DNA of 64,000 bases from assembly GCA_022482545.1 (NCBI GenBank), contig JAKVOZ010000006.1:54117-118116 (forward strand), given 5' to 3'. The notes below the pieces were generated by a model, which was given only the letters and a program-made list of their open reading frames with translations, ran no database searches and was not told the DNA's origin. Positions 24,758 through 34,000 of this stretch are shown one piece after another (position 1 is the first letter of the stretch; every line of letters starts with the position of its first letter). The position numbers and the translations under genes are program-made. Source of the stretch: Bacteroidales bacterium (GTDB taxonomy: Bacteria > Bacteroidota > Bacteroidia > Bacteroidales > P3).

Positions 24758-26464
24758 TTATTCTATATAATCTTCCAAACAAAAAACATAAGCATAATCA
24801 CTTTTAATATCTATTGAATGAAGCGTTGATGTATCTACCGTTAATTTTCCATTATTATATTTCCATGAAAGAGGCTTATCTTCATTACCAAGCAAATAAA
24901 CCTTCATATTGTCCTTTGGTTTGTTTGGCAAATTCATTTCAATAATTCTACCTAACTTTTGAAGCGATATTGCATAAAGGTTCTTATCCTTTTTTGTGTA
25001 ACATATATATGGTTCTTGCCAAGAAAGCTCACCATTCCACAAAGAAGAATCTGATTGTATTGGTCTTTTACTAATTGTTTTACTTTCCCAATAAAGATGA
25101 CACGAAGCATCTATGTCTTTCTCTTTATAAAAAAGATTAAATTCATAAGATTTGCCTTTTTTTAATCTAACCTTACCAACAATAGATGAATCTTTTTTCG
25201 CAGTATTAGCAAATATTGTTTTATTACCATCTTTTATCTCCAAAGAGGCTTCATCATCTGCATCTAAATAAATAGTATATATTTCAGTTTTATTAACATA
25301 TATTTTATTGTGCCAAGATATTGCAAAATTATCTTCACTTGCCCCCTTAACCGGAGCATTCCTTACCCACGAAAAGTTTATTGTTGAATCATTCATTGGA
25401 CAAACCATATCTTGATATTCAAAATTCTTTTCATAAGGTTTTGTTCCGTATATTGCCTTGCCATTAATCTTTAACCAAGAACCTAAATCCAGAAGTCTTT
25501 CTTGTTGAATAAGTGGTATTTGTCCATCAGATGAAGGAGAAACATTAAGCATAAGCCCACCACCAAGACTAACTAATTTAACAAAATGATGAATAAGTTC
25601 TTTGCTTGTAAGATAATCTTCAATAGGACTATTTCTATTAAGTCCGAAACTGCGAGACAAACTACGGCATTCGCTCCAAACATTCTTACTGTCTTTTAAT
25701 CCGCTACTATATTCAGGAGTTTTAAATCCACCTTTAAATCCTTGTCCCCACCTATCATTATATGCCACTTCGTCTTTGCCAACTTTTTCCGTAAGATAAT
25801 CAATCATTTGCTCACTTCTAAGAGTTTGATAAGTAAAATCCCAATCCCCATCTGCAAAAACAACGCTTGGCTTAAATTTATCAACGATTTCCTTGAACTG
25901 AGGTAGTAAATGGTTATTAACATAAGAGTCAATGCCAACACTATCTATTGTCCAGCGAAAAATAGGGTTTGTCCATTCCATAAGCGAATAATATAAACCA
26001 AACCTAAGTCCTGCTTTTCTTGTTGCAACACTTAGTTCCTGGCAAAAATCTCTATTTGCTGCACTATTCAAACTTGTATATTCTGTATATTTACTATCAT
26101 AAAGACAAAAGCCATCGTGATGTTTTGATGAGAAAAGAACATATCCTGCCCCAGAATCCTTAAAAAGTTTCGCCCAATCATCAGCATTAAACATCTCACC
26201 TTTAAACAATTTCATATAATCAAAATAAGAGAAATCTTTTCCGAAGACTTTTTGTTGAAAATTTATCCTATTAGTGTCATTACTTATCAATCCTTTATAA
26301 AACCATTCAGCATACTGTTCTTTATCTGAATAAGACGGCACAGAATATAGGCCATAATGAATCATAATACCAAGTTTAACGCTATCAAACCACAAAGGCT
26401 GTGCTTTCAAACAAAAAATACTTAGTATGGATATTGTTGATAGTAGGAAAATACGTTTTTTCAT
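24758..26464 (-). CDS. Alpha-L-fucosidase, GH29
   Basis: The protein has 568 residues with a signal peptide ending near residue 21. The GH29 barrel begins WFDSVKLGIMIHYGLYSVPS, carries SSKHHDGFCLYDS at residues 112-124 and the nucleophile region PSVVFADGDWDF with Asp205 as the probable nucleophile. The C-terminal part (about 340-568) holds beta-sandwich modules seen in other GH29 enzymes. It should release fucose from glycans outside the cytoplasm, for example host or algal material. The gene stands alone with no sus pair nearby. A TACCTTTG element (26498-26491, minus) lies about 30 bases upstream. Confidence 0.9.
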   Translation of the reverse strand: MKKRIFLLSTISILSIFCLKAQPLWFDSVKLGIMIHYGLYSVPSYSDKEQYAEWFYKGLISNDTNRINFQQKVFGKDFSYFDYMKLFKGEMFNADDWAKLFKDSGAGYVLFSSKHHDGFCLYDSKYTEYTSLNSAANRDFCQELSVATRKAGLRFGLYYSLMEWTNPIFRWTIDSVGIDSYVNNHLLPQFKEIVDKFKPSVVFADGDWDFTYQTLRSEQMIDYLTEKVGKDEVAYNDRWGQGFKGGFKTPEYSSGLKDSKNVWSECRSLSRSFGLNRNSPIEDYLTSKELIHHFVKLVSLGGGLMLNVSPSSDGQIPLIQQERLLDLGSWLKINGKAIYGTKPYEKNFEYQDMVCPMNDSTINFSWVRNAPVKGASEDNFAISWHNKIYVNKTEIYTIYLDADDEASLEIKDGNKTIFANTAKKDSSIVGKVRLKKGKSYEFNLFYKEKDIDASCHLYWESKTISKRPIQSDSSLWNGELSWQEPYICYTKKDKNLYAISLQKLGRIIEMNLPNKPKDNMKVYLLGNEDKPLSWKYNNGKLTVDTSTLHSIDIKSDYAYVFCLEDYIE

Positions 26465-26594
26465 ATTGCTATTTAATTAATATTGAGTTGCAAAGGTATT
26501 AAAAAAATCAACATTTTGCAACAATAAGTTCATTAAAAGAACATTCCTTGGTAAGGAAAGTCTTTTCAGTAAAACCGAATGAAGAGAAAGTAAA

Positions 26595-26736
26595 TTATTT
26601 TCTTAATAGAGAAGATTGTTTTTTGAAGATAATAAAACAAAATGGCATTATATGAGTGATAGAATGGCATTATGATGCCAACATAATGGCATTTTGTTGC
26701 AACAGAATGGCATTATGTTATTGATAAAATGGCATT
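26595..26736 (-). repeat. Five-palindrome intergenic element, copy 3
   Basis: Five AATGGCATT nonamers start at 26641, 26663, 26685, 26706 and 26728 (pitch 22, 22, 21, 22), after a 45-base arm at 26595-26639 identical to that of copy 2. The far flank ATCACTTATCAAT is the reverse complement of the flank in copies 1 and 4. It fills most of the 313 bp gap between two same-strand genes, downstream of comM and upstream of the fucosidase. Confidence 0.9.
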
Positions 26737-26777
26737 TTATCACTTATCAATCGCTAAACTATTTGATTTTCTTTTGA

Positions 26778-28316
26778 TTAGCGTCCCCAACTTTCTCTAT
26801 CCAAACTACGATAATTAATAGCCTCTGCAAGATGACTGTTTTCTATGTTAGCACATCCTTCTAAATCTGCTATCGTACGAGAAACTTTAAGTATTCTATC
26901 ATAAGCCCTTGCCGAAAGTCCAAGCTTATTCATAACGTTTTTCAAAAGCTCCATACCAGAAGGCTGAATTTGACAATATTTTTTCATCATATTAGGTGTC
27001 ATCTGGCTATTACAATGCACGTCTTGATAGTCTTTGAATCTTTCTTGTTGAATCTTTCTTGCCTTAATCACTCTCTCCCTAATTGTTGAACTCTTTTCAC
27101 CTTGCCGCATATTAGAAAGCTCTTTGAAAGGTACAGGAACAACTTCTATTTGTATGTCAATCCTATCAAGGAGTGGGCCAGAAATCTTACCTAAATATCT
27201 ATTGACAACACCAGGAGCACATGTGCAAGGAATAGTTGGGTGATTATAATATCCACAAGGGCAAGGGTTCATAGCCGCAACAAGCATAAAACTGGCAGGA
27301 TATTGTATTGTTTGTTTTGTTCGTGAAATAGTTATCAATCTTTCTTCCATTGGTTGTCGCAAAACTTCCAAAACGCTACGCTTAAATTCAGGTAATTCAT
27401 CAAGGAACAAAACTCCATTATGTGCTAATGATATTTCACCAGGTTGAGGATAAGCTCCACCACCAACAAGAGCCACATCACTTATTGTATGATGAGGATT
27501 GCGAAAAGGACGAACAGAAACGAGTGAAGCATTTAAATTCATCTTGCCAGCAACAGAATGAATCTTTGTTGTTTCTAATGATTCTTCTAATGTTAATGGA
27601 GGCAAGATAGAAGGCAAACGCTTAGCCAACATTGTTTTTCCACTTCCTGGTGCTCCAATAAGAAGAACATTATGACTACCTGCCGCAGCAATCTCCATTG
27701 CTCTTTTTATATTTTCTTGACCTTTAACATCTGAAAAATCCAATTCATAATTCTCTAATCCTTTTTCAAATTCCTGTTCAATATCTACTTGTGTCTTTTC
27801 AATTGTTTCATTACGATTAAAGAAGTTTATTACTTCCATTATATTATCTACGCCATAAACATCAAGACCTTGAACAATTGCTGCTTCCTTAGCATTACTC
27901 TTTGGAAGGATAAAGCCAGAAAATCCTTCTTTTTTTGCTTGAATAGCGATAGGCAATGCTCCCGTTATTGGTCTAACGCTACCATCAAGCGACAATTCGC
28001 CCATAATAAGATAGTCTTTCAACGAATCGCTCTCCACTTGCTCACTTGCAGCCAATATTCCCATAGCAATAGTAAGGTCATACGCTGAACCTTCTTTCTT
28101 AATATCTGCCGGAGCCATATTAATCACTATCTTCTTCCCTGGGATCTTGAAACCATAACTATTTAGTGCCGAAGAAATTCTTTGATGTGATTCTTTGACT
28201 GCATTATCTGGCAATCCTACTAAAAGAAAATTAATACCTTGTTCAACAGCAACCTCAACAGTTATTGTCGTTGCTATTATTCCTTGTATTGCACTGCCGT
28301 AAGTCTTTACTAACAT
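26778..28316 (-). CDS. comM: YifB/ComM-family magnesium-chelatase-like AAA+ ATPase
   Basis: This 512-residue protein has an N-terminal Lon-protease-like fold domain (residues 1-170, VGLPDNAVKESHQRI), Walker A GAPGSGKTMLAKRLP near 220, Walker B region HNGVLFLDELPEF and the family motif CPCGYYNHPTIPCTC with spaced cysteines. In competent bacteria ComM is a hexameric helicase that supports branch migration when transformed DNA integrates. Length and order of domains are normal. It is followed by copy 3 of the palindrome element and preceded by a GNAT acetyltransferase gene. Confidence 0.93.
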   Translation of the reverse strand: MLVKTYGSAIQGIIATTITVEVAVEQGINFLLVGLPDNAVKESHQRISSALNSYGFKIPGKKIVINMAPADIKKEGSAYDLTIAMGILAASEQVESDSLKDYLIMGELSLDGSVRPITGALPIAIQAKKEGFSGFILPKSNAKEAAIVQGLDVYGVDNIMEVINFFNRNETIEKTQVDIEQEFEKGLENYELDFSDVKGQENIKRAMEIAAAGSHNVLLIGAPGSGKTMLAKRLPSILPPLTLEESLETTKIHSVAGKMNLNASLVSVRPFRNPHHTISDVALVGGGAYPQPGEISLAHNGVLFLDELPEFKRSVLEVLRQPMEERLITISRTKQTIQYPASFMLVAAMNPCPCGYYNHPTIPCTCAPGVVNRYLGKISGPLLDRIDIQIEVVPVPFKELSNMRQGEKSSTIRERVIKARKIQQERFKDYQDVHCNSQMTPNMMKKYCQIQPSGMELLKNVMNKLGLSARAYDRILKVSRTIADLEGCANIENSHLAEAINYRSLDRESWGR

Positions 28317-28338
28317 ATCATTATTATTTTTTTATTCT

Positions 28339-28842
28339 TTATCTTAAAATCTTTTCATAGGCCATTCTCTCTCCACTTTCATAATACACTTTGCCACAAT
28401 AAACAAAATCAAGATTTTTAAATATCTTTAACATATAGAAATTATCATAATTAGTATCTATCTTAAAACTAAACACATGTTTTTCTTTACTTAATTTCAT
28501 TACTTCTTTGAGAAACATTGTTGCAATACCTTGTCTTTTCATTTTGTCGCTAACCGCTAAACGATGAACAACAACATAATCTTCATCTGTAAGCCATTGA
28601 CCAACTAAATCATTATATGCTTTTTCTCCATCAAACACAACTGCTCCGTAAGCAATAACTTCATCATCTTTGTTAAGTATATAAGCATATTTATTATTAA
28701 TATCACTTTCTATATTAGCAATTTGAGGATAGTTTTCACTCCATTGATGTTTGCCTTCTCTATACATTTGATTTTTGGCTTGAAGAATAATCTGCCAAAT
28801 ATCTGGAATATCTTTTTGTGTTGCTTGTTTGAATGTAATCAT
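28339..28842 (-). CDS. GNAT-family N-acetyltransferase
   Basis: This 167-residue protein starts MITFKQATQKDIPDIWQIIL and contains the acetyl-CoA-binding segment VVHRLAVSDKMKRQGIATMFL, the hallmark of the GNAT fold. The phrase FKIDTNYDNFYMLKIFKNLDFVYCGKVYY is common in a Bacteroidota and Firmicutes subgroup (two parts: FKIDTNYDNFYMLKIF, KNLDFVYCGKVYY). The acceptor substrate is unknown. It lies 22 bases upstream of comM. Confidence 0.88.
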   Translation of the reverse strand: MITFKQATQKDIPDIWQIILQAKNQMYREGKHQWSENYPQIANIESDINNKYAYILNKDDEVIAYGAVVFDGEKAYNDLVGQWLTDEDYVVVHRLAVSDKMKRQGIATMFLKEVMKLSKEKHVFSFKIDTNYDNFYMLKIFKNLDFVYCGKVYYESGERMAYEKILR

Positions 28843-28857
28843 AGCAAAAAAGATTTT

Positions 28858-29166
28858 TTATTGATTTGCTTTGTCTAGTAGTTTTTGAGCAGTGGTAGGA
28901 TTTTTTAGATATATTTTTAAACAACTATCATAATCTTGTTCTGTTATATTATAATGATCTAAAATAGATTGTTTATAGTCTTTTTCTATTTTTTGTTTTT
29001 CAATAGAATCTTTATCCAAAAGTTTTATCATCTGATTGGCTTTGGTCATATCTTTCATAACACAAGATATTGTATCAATTGAAACATCTGTCTTTATCTC
29101 GTTTTTCTTATGATTATTACAAGAAACTATCAACACAATGATTATGATAAAAAAAACTTTCTTCAT
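28858..29166 (-). CDS. Small lipoprotein, DUF4296-like
   Basis: The protein has 102 residues with a lipoprotein signal (MKKVFFIIIIVLIVSCNNHK, lipobox Cys at residue 16). The mature part is helical and ends YKQSILDHYNITEQDYDSCL followed by KIYLKNPTTAQKLLDKANQ. This is similar to the C-terminal pattern of DUF4296 proteins of Bacteroidota, in which a short helical lipoprotein has a (Y/F)D-SL-YY--NP motif. Family assignment is tentative. It lies 9 bases after the nucleoside phosphorylase end and 15 bases before the acetyltransferase. Confidence 0.6.
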   Translation of the reverse strand: MKKVFFIIIIVLIVSCNNHKKNEIKTDVSIDTISCVMKDMTKANQMIKLLDKDSIEKQKIEKDYKQSILDHYNITEQDYDSCLKIYLKNPTTAQKLLDKANQ

Positions 29167-29175
29167 TTGTTTTGT

Positions 29176-30045
29176 TTATAATCTTTCAAGAACAATCTGG
29201 ATAAGGTTATTCATCGCACTATGATAATCTTTTGCAAACGTACCTTGTTCTCTATTTGCAACAACATCACATATTGTAAGAACATTGTGCCCAAGATTTT
29301 TTCCTAAACAATATAATGATGATGTTTCCATTTCATAATTTGTTACCTTATAATTATTGTATGAAAACAAAGGCAACTTATCATTAATTGTTTTATCTCT
29401 AAGTGGCAATCTAAGTTCTCTTCCTTGTGGTCCATAGAAACCTGGGGCTGTTATTGTGATACCTTGTTTCATATCAAAGGCTATCTTTTCTATCAATTCA
29501 TCACTTGCTTTAACTGAATATGGAGTTGGTAAAAGTGTGTTCCAATTCATATGTTTGACAAACTTATCTTGAAGTTCTTTTTCAAGTATTTCATTTTTGC
29601 TCTTGTAGAACCACATCATTCCATCAATACCTACAACATATTTTGAGCATATATATGAATTTATTTCCATATCTTTTTGCATCGCTCCTGTTGTTCCAAG
29701 ACGGATAAGGTTTAATGAAGTTTGTTTTTGCTTTATCTCTCTTGTTTTAAGATTAATATTTTTGCAAGCATCAAGCTCTGTTATTACAATATCAAGATTA
29801 TCTACTCCCATACCTGTTGAAAGAGCAGTAATATGCTTACCTTTATAAAAACCTGTATGAGAAACAATCTCACGATTTGATTTCTTTATATCTATCTTAT
29901 CAAAAAACTGACTTACATCTTTCACTCTATTTGGGTCGCCTACAAGAATAACATTGTCTGCAAGCTCATCTTCGTGCAATCTTATATGATAAAGACTACC
30001 ATCTTCTGCCAAAGTCAATTCTGATGCTTTAAGTTTTTCTTCCAT
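29176..30045 (-). CDS. Nucleoside phosphorylase, uridine phosphorylase-like
   Basis: This 289-residue phosphorylase has the phosphate-binding ILVGDPNRVKDV near residues 33-44, the base-binding STGMGVDNLDIVITEL and RLGTTGAMQ, and the ribose-binding VTNYEMETSSLYCLG. It matches the Bacteroides-type uridine phosphorylase group, which splits uridine to uracil and ribose-1-phosphate. Substrate range is not settled by motifs. The gene lies 27 bases after a Gate-domain membrane transporter on the same strand, in keeping with nucleoside uptake and use. Confidence 0.88.
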   Translation of the reverse strand: MEEKLKASELTLAEDGSLYHIRLHEDELADNVILVGDPNRVKDVSQFFDKIDIKKSNREIVSHTGFYKGKHITALSTGMGVDNLDIVITELDACKNINLKTREIKQKQTSLNLIRLGTTGAMQKDMEINSYICSKYVVGIDGMMWFYKSKNEILEKELQDKFVKHMNWNTLLPTPYSVKASDELIEKIAFDMKQGITITAPGFYGPQGRELRLPLRDKTINDKLPLFSYNNYKVTNYEMETSSLYCLGKNLGHNVLTICDVVANREQGTFAKDYHSAMNNLIQIVLERL

Positions 30046-30072
30046 ATCGTTATTTTATTATTATCTTCCAAA

Positions 30073-31215
30073 CTAAAAGATTAAGCAAAACAAAAGATAT
30101 AAAAAGTGAGCAACAATACCAGCAAACAATCCTCCAATAGTATGAGAAATTATTGCTTTTGATGTAAGATTTCTGTATCCAAGACTATCAAGCATTGCTG
30201 TATGAGTTGAAAGAAATCCACTCCAACACATTCCTATTGCAGTGAAAACAGCAACAGCATTACCATCTAAAAGTCCTGCTGCTTTAAATTTTGGTACCAA
30301 TCCCAAAGCTGCTCCAACTGCTCCTAATGATGTTATTGGGAAAGCAATAAGTTTTGTATTTTGAAAACCAAACAACCATTCAAAAACCCAATGTATTTTG
30401 TCAGCAAGATAAGGTAATATTGGGACTCCTTCATAGGCTTTACCAGTATAAACTCCTGTTTCTGGAGCAAAAGTAATCATCATAACAAATGTTGAAATAA
30501 TAAGTACGCCAGGAATAATTTGAAGACCTAAATCTACGCCCACTTTACCTCCATCAAGTATTGAATTTAATACTCTAAGAAATAATGAACCTTCGCTTTT
30601 AAAAGATATGTTTTCAGCACTACCCTCTGATACTATGTCTTCTTTCATATTTGGATAAGCTTTTAATGTAAAATATTGCATTAAACGTGTTGATACTATA
30701 CCTCCAATTACTGCCCCAACAAGTCCTACAATCGCTGCTTGAATATGACCAAGTCCTGCCATAAAAACAATGACAACAAATCCCATTCCAAATGCTGTGC
30801 CAAAATTAGTAAGAGATACAAGTTGGTATTTCTTAAAATAATGAGAAAAATTCTTATCTTTTGCAAGTGCTATGATTGCTGGATTATCTGAAAGAAATGT
30901 CATAATACCTCCAAGTGCTGCAACTCCTGGTAAATGAAATAATGGTTTCATAAATGGCTTTAATAAGTATTCTAACAACCTTACTACTCCAAACTCTATT
31001 AACAATTTGCTCAATGCTCCTGTCAATACAGTTATTCCCATTATATAAAAGACAGTATGAATTAAAAGATCATAAGCTGTCTGCATTATCGTATTCAACA
31101 TATTAGGTGCTCCCATATAAGAACCTAAGAAACCAAATATACCAAAAAGAACAAGAAGAAATATAACTGCTTCTATCCTTCTCTTTGTTAAAAACTTCAT
31201 TGATTTGTATTTCAT
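30073..31215 (-). CDS. Nucleoside-recognition (Gate) domain membrane protein
   Basis: The protein has 380 residues with roughly nine hydrophobic segments. Gate-domain features include YIMGITVLTGALSKLLIEFG, PGVAALGGIMTFLSDNPAII and PITSLGAVGAALGLVP. These belong to the family that includes SpmA/SpmB and nucleoside transporters. A start five codons downstream (31200) is also possible. The neighbours (nucleoside phosphorylase downstream and an outer-membrane barrel 21 bases upstream) suggest a nucleoside or small-metabolite transporter. The exact role is not proven by sequence. Confidence 0.75.
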   Translation of the reverse strand: MKYKSMKFLTKRRIEAVIFLLVLFGIFGFLGSYMGAPNMLNTIMQTAYDLLIHTVFYIMGITVLTGALSKLLIEFGVVRLLEYLLKPFMKPLFHLPGVAALGGIMTFLSDNPAIIALAKDKNFSHYFKKYQLVSLTNFGTAFGMGFVVIVFMAGLGHIQAAIVGLVGAVIGGIVSTRLMQYFTLKAYPNMKEDIVSEGSAENISFKSEGSLFLRVLNSILDGGKVGVDLGLQIIPGVLIISTFVMMITFAPETGVYTGKAYEGVPILPYLADKIHWVFEWLFGFQNTKLIAFPITSLGAVGAALGLVPKFKAAGLLDGNAVAVFTAIGMCWSGFLSTHTAMLDSLGYRNLTSKAIISHTIGGLFAGIVAHFLYLLFCLIF

Positions 31216-31235
31216 ACTTAAATTATATTTGTTTA

Positions 31236-32246
31236 TTATTTTTTAATTATATTCATATTCCATGTTAATCCAAAATTAACATTATATTCTTTTATATCAT
31301 TATTGTTTGAATAACAAAAACAATGCAATCTTAAATCTTTATTATTCTTTAATGGATAATATTCTGCCCCAAAACCATAAAATCTATAATCTACTCCTGG
31401 TTTAACACATAAATCATAATACTTATCTTGATTAATTACATCTTTTTGTGCTGAATTTTTATCTTGTCCTGCTTTAAGAAAGCAATTAAATTTATCTGTA
31501 ATATTATATTGTAATTTACCTATAACAGAATAGTCATCAAAAAAGAAGTTTCTTTGATTCATTGATGCTCTATTCATTAAATCTAAATCCAAAGAAAAGT
31601 TTCCAATATTTATTTGGTTACCTAATGCTATATAATTAATGTATTGTCCTTTTTTATATTCTATCATATTTGTAGAATAAATTGTTTTCAAAAAAGAAAA
31701 ATTACCATACCATGCTAAATTATAAGAATATAAATTAGAAAAATCTTCTTTACTAAACGGAGAATTGGAAACTTGGAAAAGAATTGTATTACTTTTATTA
31801 ATATTATAAAATATTGTTGAAGCAAAAGCATAACATGTTATATTTTCCCAAAAATTAGAATAGAAATAAACATCAATAGGAGCATAATCATATTCAAATC
31901 CTCCTATATATATTACTTGTTTCCCAAAAGCAAGGGTAAATTTATCATTAATATTATAGTTTAAACAAAGAAAATCTGTGTTTTTGAAAAGATTATTATT
32001 ATCATAATTACTTTTATTCAATCTTTGACGAAAAGAATATGAAAGTTTATCACTAATATTTCCTTTCATAATTAAATTCAAATACTTTCCTTCAAATCTT
32101 GAATCATTAGTTAATGTATCATTATCATAAAATTTACCAAACCAATCTGCTCTTGTTTGCAAAGAAAGAGTAGATACATAATTTTGGCTATAAGATTTTA
32201 TGCCAAAAACAATACAAATTATAATAAATAAAACCTTTTTTATCAT
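31236..32246 (-). CDS. Outer-membrane beta-barrel protein, porin-like
   Basis: The protein has 336 residues with a signal peptide (MIKKVLFIIICIVFGIKSYSQ). The rest consists of alternating strands ending in aromatic residues (LSYSFRQRLNK, FTLAFGKQVIYIGGFEYDY, YGFGAEYYPLKNN, VNFGLTWNMNIIKK), typical of a 14-16 stranded barrel of the phosphate-selective porin or putative porin type. I chose the start at 32246 since it begins the signal peptide; the frame extends to 32309 but that part overlaps the promoter TACCTTTG (32279-32272). It is probably the outer-membrane entry of the locus with the Gate transporter and nucleoside phosphorylase. Confidence 0.72.
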   Translation of the reverse strand: MIKKVLFIIICIVFGIKSYSQNYVSTLSLQTRADWFGKFYDNDTLTNDSRFEGKYLNLIMKGNISDKLSYSFRQRLNKSNYDNNNLFKNTDFLCLNYNINDKFTLAFGKQVIYIGGFEYDYAPIDVYFYSNFWENITCYAFASTIFYNINKSNTILFQVSNSPFSKEDFSNLYSYNLAWYGNFSFLKTIYSTNMIEYKKGQYINYIALGNQINIGNFSLDLDLMNRASMNQRNFFFDDYSVIGKLQYNITDKFNCFLKAGQDKNSAQKDVINQDKYYDLCVKPGVDYRFYGFGAEYYPLKNNKDLRLHCFCYSNNNDIKEYNVNFGLTWNMNIIKK

Positions 32247-32296
32247 ACTTTTTTCCAAAATAATGAGTGGCAAAGGTACAAAAAAATTTTTTATTC

Positions 32297-32328
32297 TTTG
32301 TTTAAACAAGAAATAATAATTAATTTTG
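32297..32328 (+). promoter_or_regulatory. Promoter of the porG-ompH cluster
   Basis: TTTG (32297-32300), 20 nt, TAATTTTG (32321-32328), about 28 nt before the porG start. A minus-strand TACCTTTG (32279-32272) nearby serves the divergent porin-like gene. Confidence 0.65.
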
Positions 32329-32356
32329 CAAAATTATTATTAGGAATTAATTAAAA

Positions 32357-33073
32357 ATGAAGAAAATAATATTTGGATTAATATTTATATTTAGCAGTTG
32401 TTTATTATTTGGACAACAATGTTATTATAAAGGAAGATTAAGTTCTTGCTTTGAATATGGACTTCAAGGAGGATTTTCGCAATACAAAGGAGAACTAAAC
32501 GGATTTCAATCTGCCTTAGGAGTAGGGAACTTTCATTTGGCTGGTGGATTTATGTTTAGATATAATTTTAATTATGATTACACGCATGATTTCTTAGCAA
32601 AACTCTTTGATCAAAGATGTTCCATAAGATTAAATCTTTTACGTTGCAATACAACAGCAGAAAAAGATAGATACAATGTTAATGGATATAAATTTAAAAC
32701 ATCTATTAATGAAATAAGTGCAGTTATGGAATATTCTTTTATAAGATTTTCATCGGCTTATAATGCAAAAGAATATGGATTACCAATAACTCCTTATGTT
32801 TTTGGTGGAGTCGGTGGATTTAATTATACAGTAAAAGATGCAAGTACTAATATTGACGTAAATGATGGGAGCAAGATGGCCTTTTGTGGTATTATTGGAG
32901 GAGGAGCAAAAGCAGCATTATGGAAAGGTGTTGTCGTTGGAATGGACGTTGGACTAAGAATTACATCAGCAGATGATTTAGATGGTAAAATTAATGTTGG
33001 AGGTATGAAAGATATATATTATTATTTTGGAGCAAATGTTTTATTTAATTTTGCACAAATATTAAGCGAATAA
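32357..33073 (+). CDS. porG: Type IX secretion outer-membrane protein PorG (DUF6089)
   Basis: The protein has 238 residues with a signal peptide (MKKIIFGLIFIFSSCLLFGQQ) and an eight-strand-like barrel with CFEYGLQGGFSQYKGELN, PYVFGGVGGFNYTV and GVVVGMDVGLRITSADDLDG. This is the DUF6089 family. In Porphyromonas gingivalis the member encoded just ahead of the uppS-bamA-ompH genes is PorG, an outer-membrane part of the type IX secretion system. The same gene order is seen here. The presence of a T9SS sorting domain in the 2440-2910 gene shows that the organism uses this system. The name rests mainly on synteny and family. Confidence 0.72.
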   Translation: MKKIIFGLIFIFSSCLLFGQQCYYKGRLSSCFEYGLQGGFSQYKGELNGFQSALGVGNFHLAGGFMFRYNFNYDYTHDFLAKLFDQRCSIRLNLLRCNTTAEKDRYNVNGYKFKTSINEISAVMEYSFIRFSSAYNAKEYGLPITPYVFGGVGGFNYTVKDASTNIDVNDGSKMAFCGIIGGGAKAALWKGVVVGMDVGLRITSADDLDGKINVGGMKDIYYYFGANVLFNFAQILSE

Positions 33074-33156
33074 AAAAACAAGAAGATATAATTTCATAAA
33101 AACGAAGAAATAATTAATTATATTCAAAAGATAATCAAAAAAAACGAAGAAATAAA

Positions 33157-33918
33157 TTGACACCTTATAAAGAACAGATTATAAAAGAAAAATTGCCTTT
33201 ACACATTGCAATAATTATGGACGGCAATGGACGATGGGCAAAAAAACAACATAAAGAAAGAATTTATGGTCATCAACATGGTGTAGATGCAGTTAGAGCA
33301 GTAACAGAAGCATCTGCCGAATTAGGAATAAAATATCTTACTCTTTATACTTTTTCTAAAGAAAATTGGAATAGACCAAAAGAAGAAGTTGATGCCTTGA
33401 TGAAGATGCTTGTTTATACCATATCGCAAGAAGAAAAAACTCTTATGGATAACAATATAAAGTTGGAAACAATAGGAGATTTGAGTGAGATTAACCAAGA
33501 AACAAAAGATGCCTTATTAAAAACTATTGACAACACAAAGAATAATACTCGTATGACTTTAATCCTTGCTTTAAATTATAGTTCTCGTTGGGAAATAGTT
33601 AAGGGCGTAAAAGAAATAAGCAAACAAGTTAAAGACAATAAATTGAATATAGATGAAATTGATGAAAAAACTATTTCTAATCATTTAACAACAAAAAATT
33701 ATCCAGACCCAGACCTTCTTATCCGTACATCAGGAGAATATCGTATTTCTAATTATTTATTATGGCAACTTGCTTACTCTGAACTCTATTTTACTGATGT
33801 TTTGTGGCCAGATTTTAATAAAGAAGAATTGTATAAAGCAATTGTTAATTACCAAAACAGGGAAAGAAGATTTGGAAAAATTAGCGAACAAATTGAGAAC
33901 GAAAAAATAAATTCGTAA
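33157..33918 (+). CDS. uppS: Isoprenyl transferase (undecaprenyl diphosphate synthase)
   Basis: The protein has 253 residues with the catalytic start IAIIMDGNGRWAKKQ (Asp22), GHQHGVDAVRAVTEASAE, LTLYTFSKENWNRP and the C-terminal DLLIRTSGEYRISNYLLWQ. The enzyme makes the C55 lipid carrier for peptidoglycan and other surface polymers. No ATG fits the conserved N-terminus, so the TTG at 33157 is the likely start. Two copies of an AAAACGAAGAAATAA motif lie just upstream (33104 and 33142). It sits between porG and bamA, as in other Bacteroidota. Confidence 0.93.
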   Translation: MTPYKEQIIKEKLPLHIAIIMDGNGRWAKKQHKERIYGHQHGVDAVRAVTEASAELGIKYLTLYTFSKENWNRPKEEVDALMKMLVYTISQEEKTLMDNNIKLETIGDLSEINQETKDALLKTIDNTKNNTRMTLILALNYSSRWEIVKGVKEISKQVKDNKLNIDEIDEKTISNHLTTKNYPDPDLLIRTSGEYRISNYLLWQLAYSELYFTDVLWPDFNKEELYKAIVNYQNRERRFGKISEQIENEKINS

Positions 33919-34000
33919 TATAATAAAATGAAATTGAAATATTAACGTTATGTATTTTAATAAAAAGAATTATATTCTAACAGAAACTATCTAAATATAA

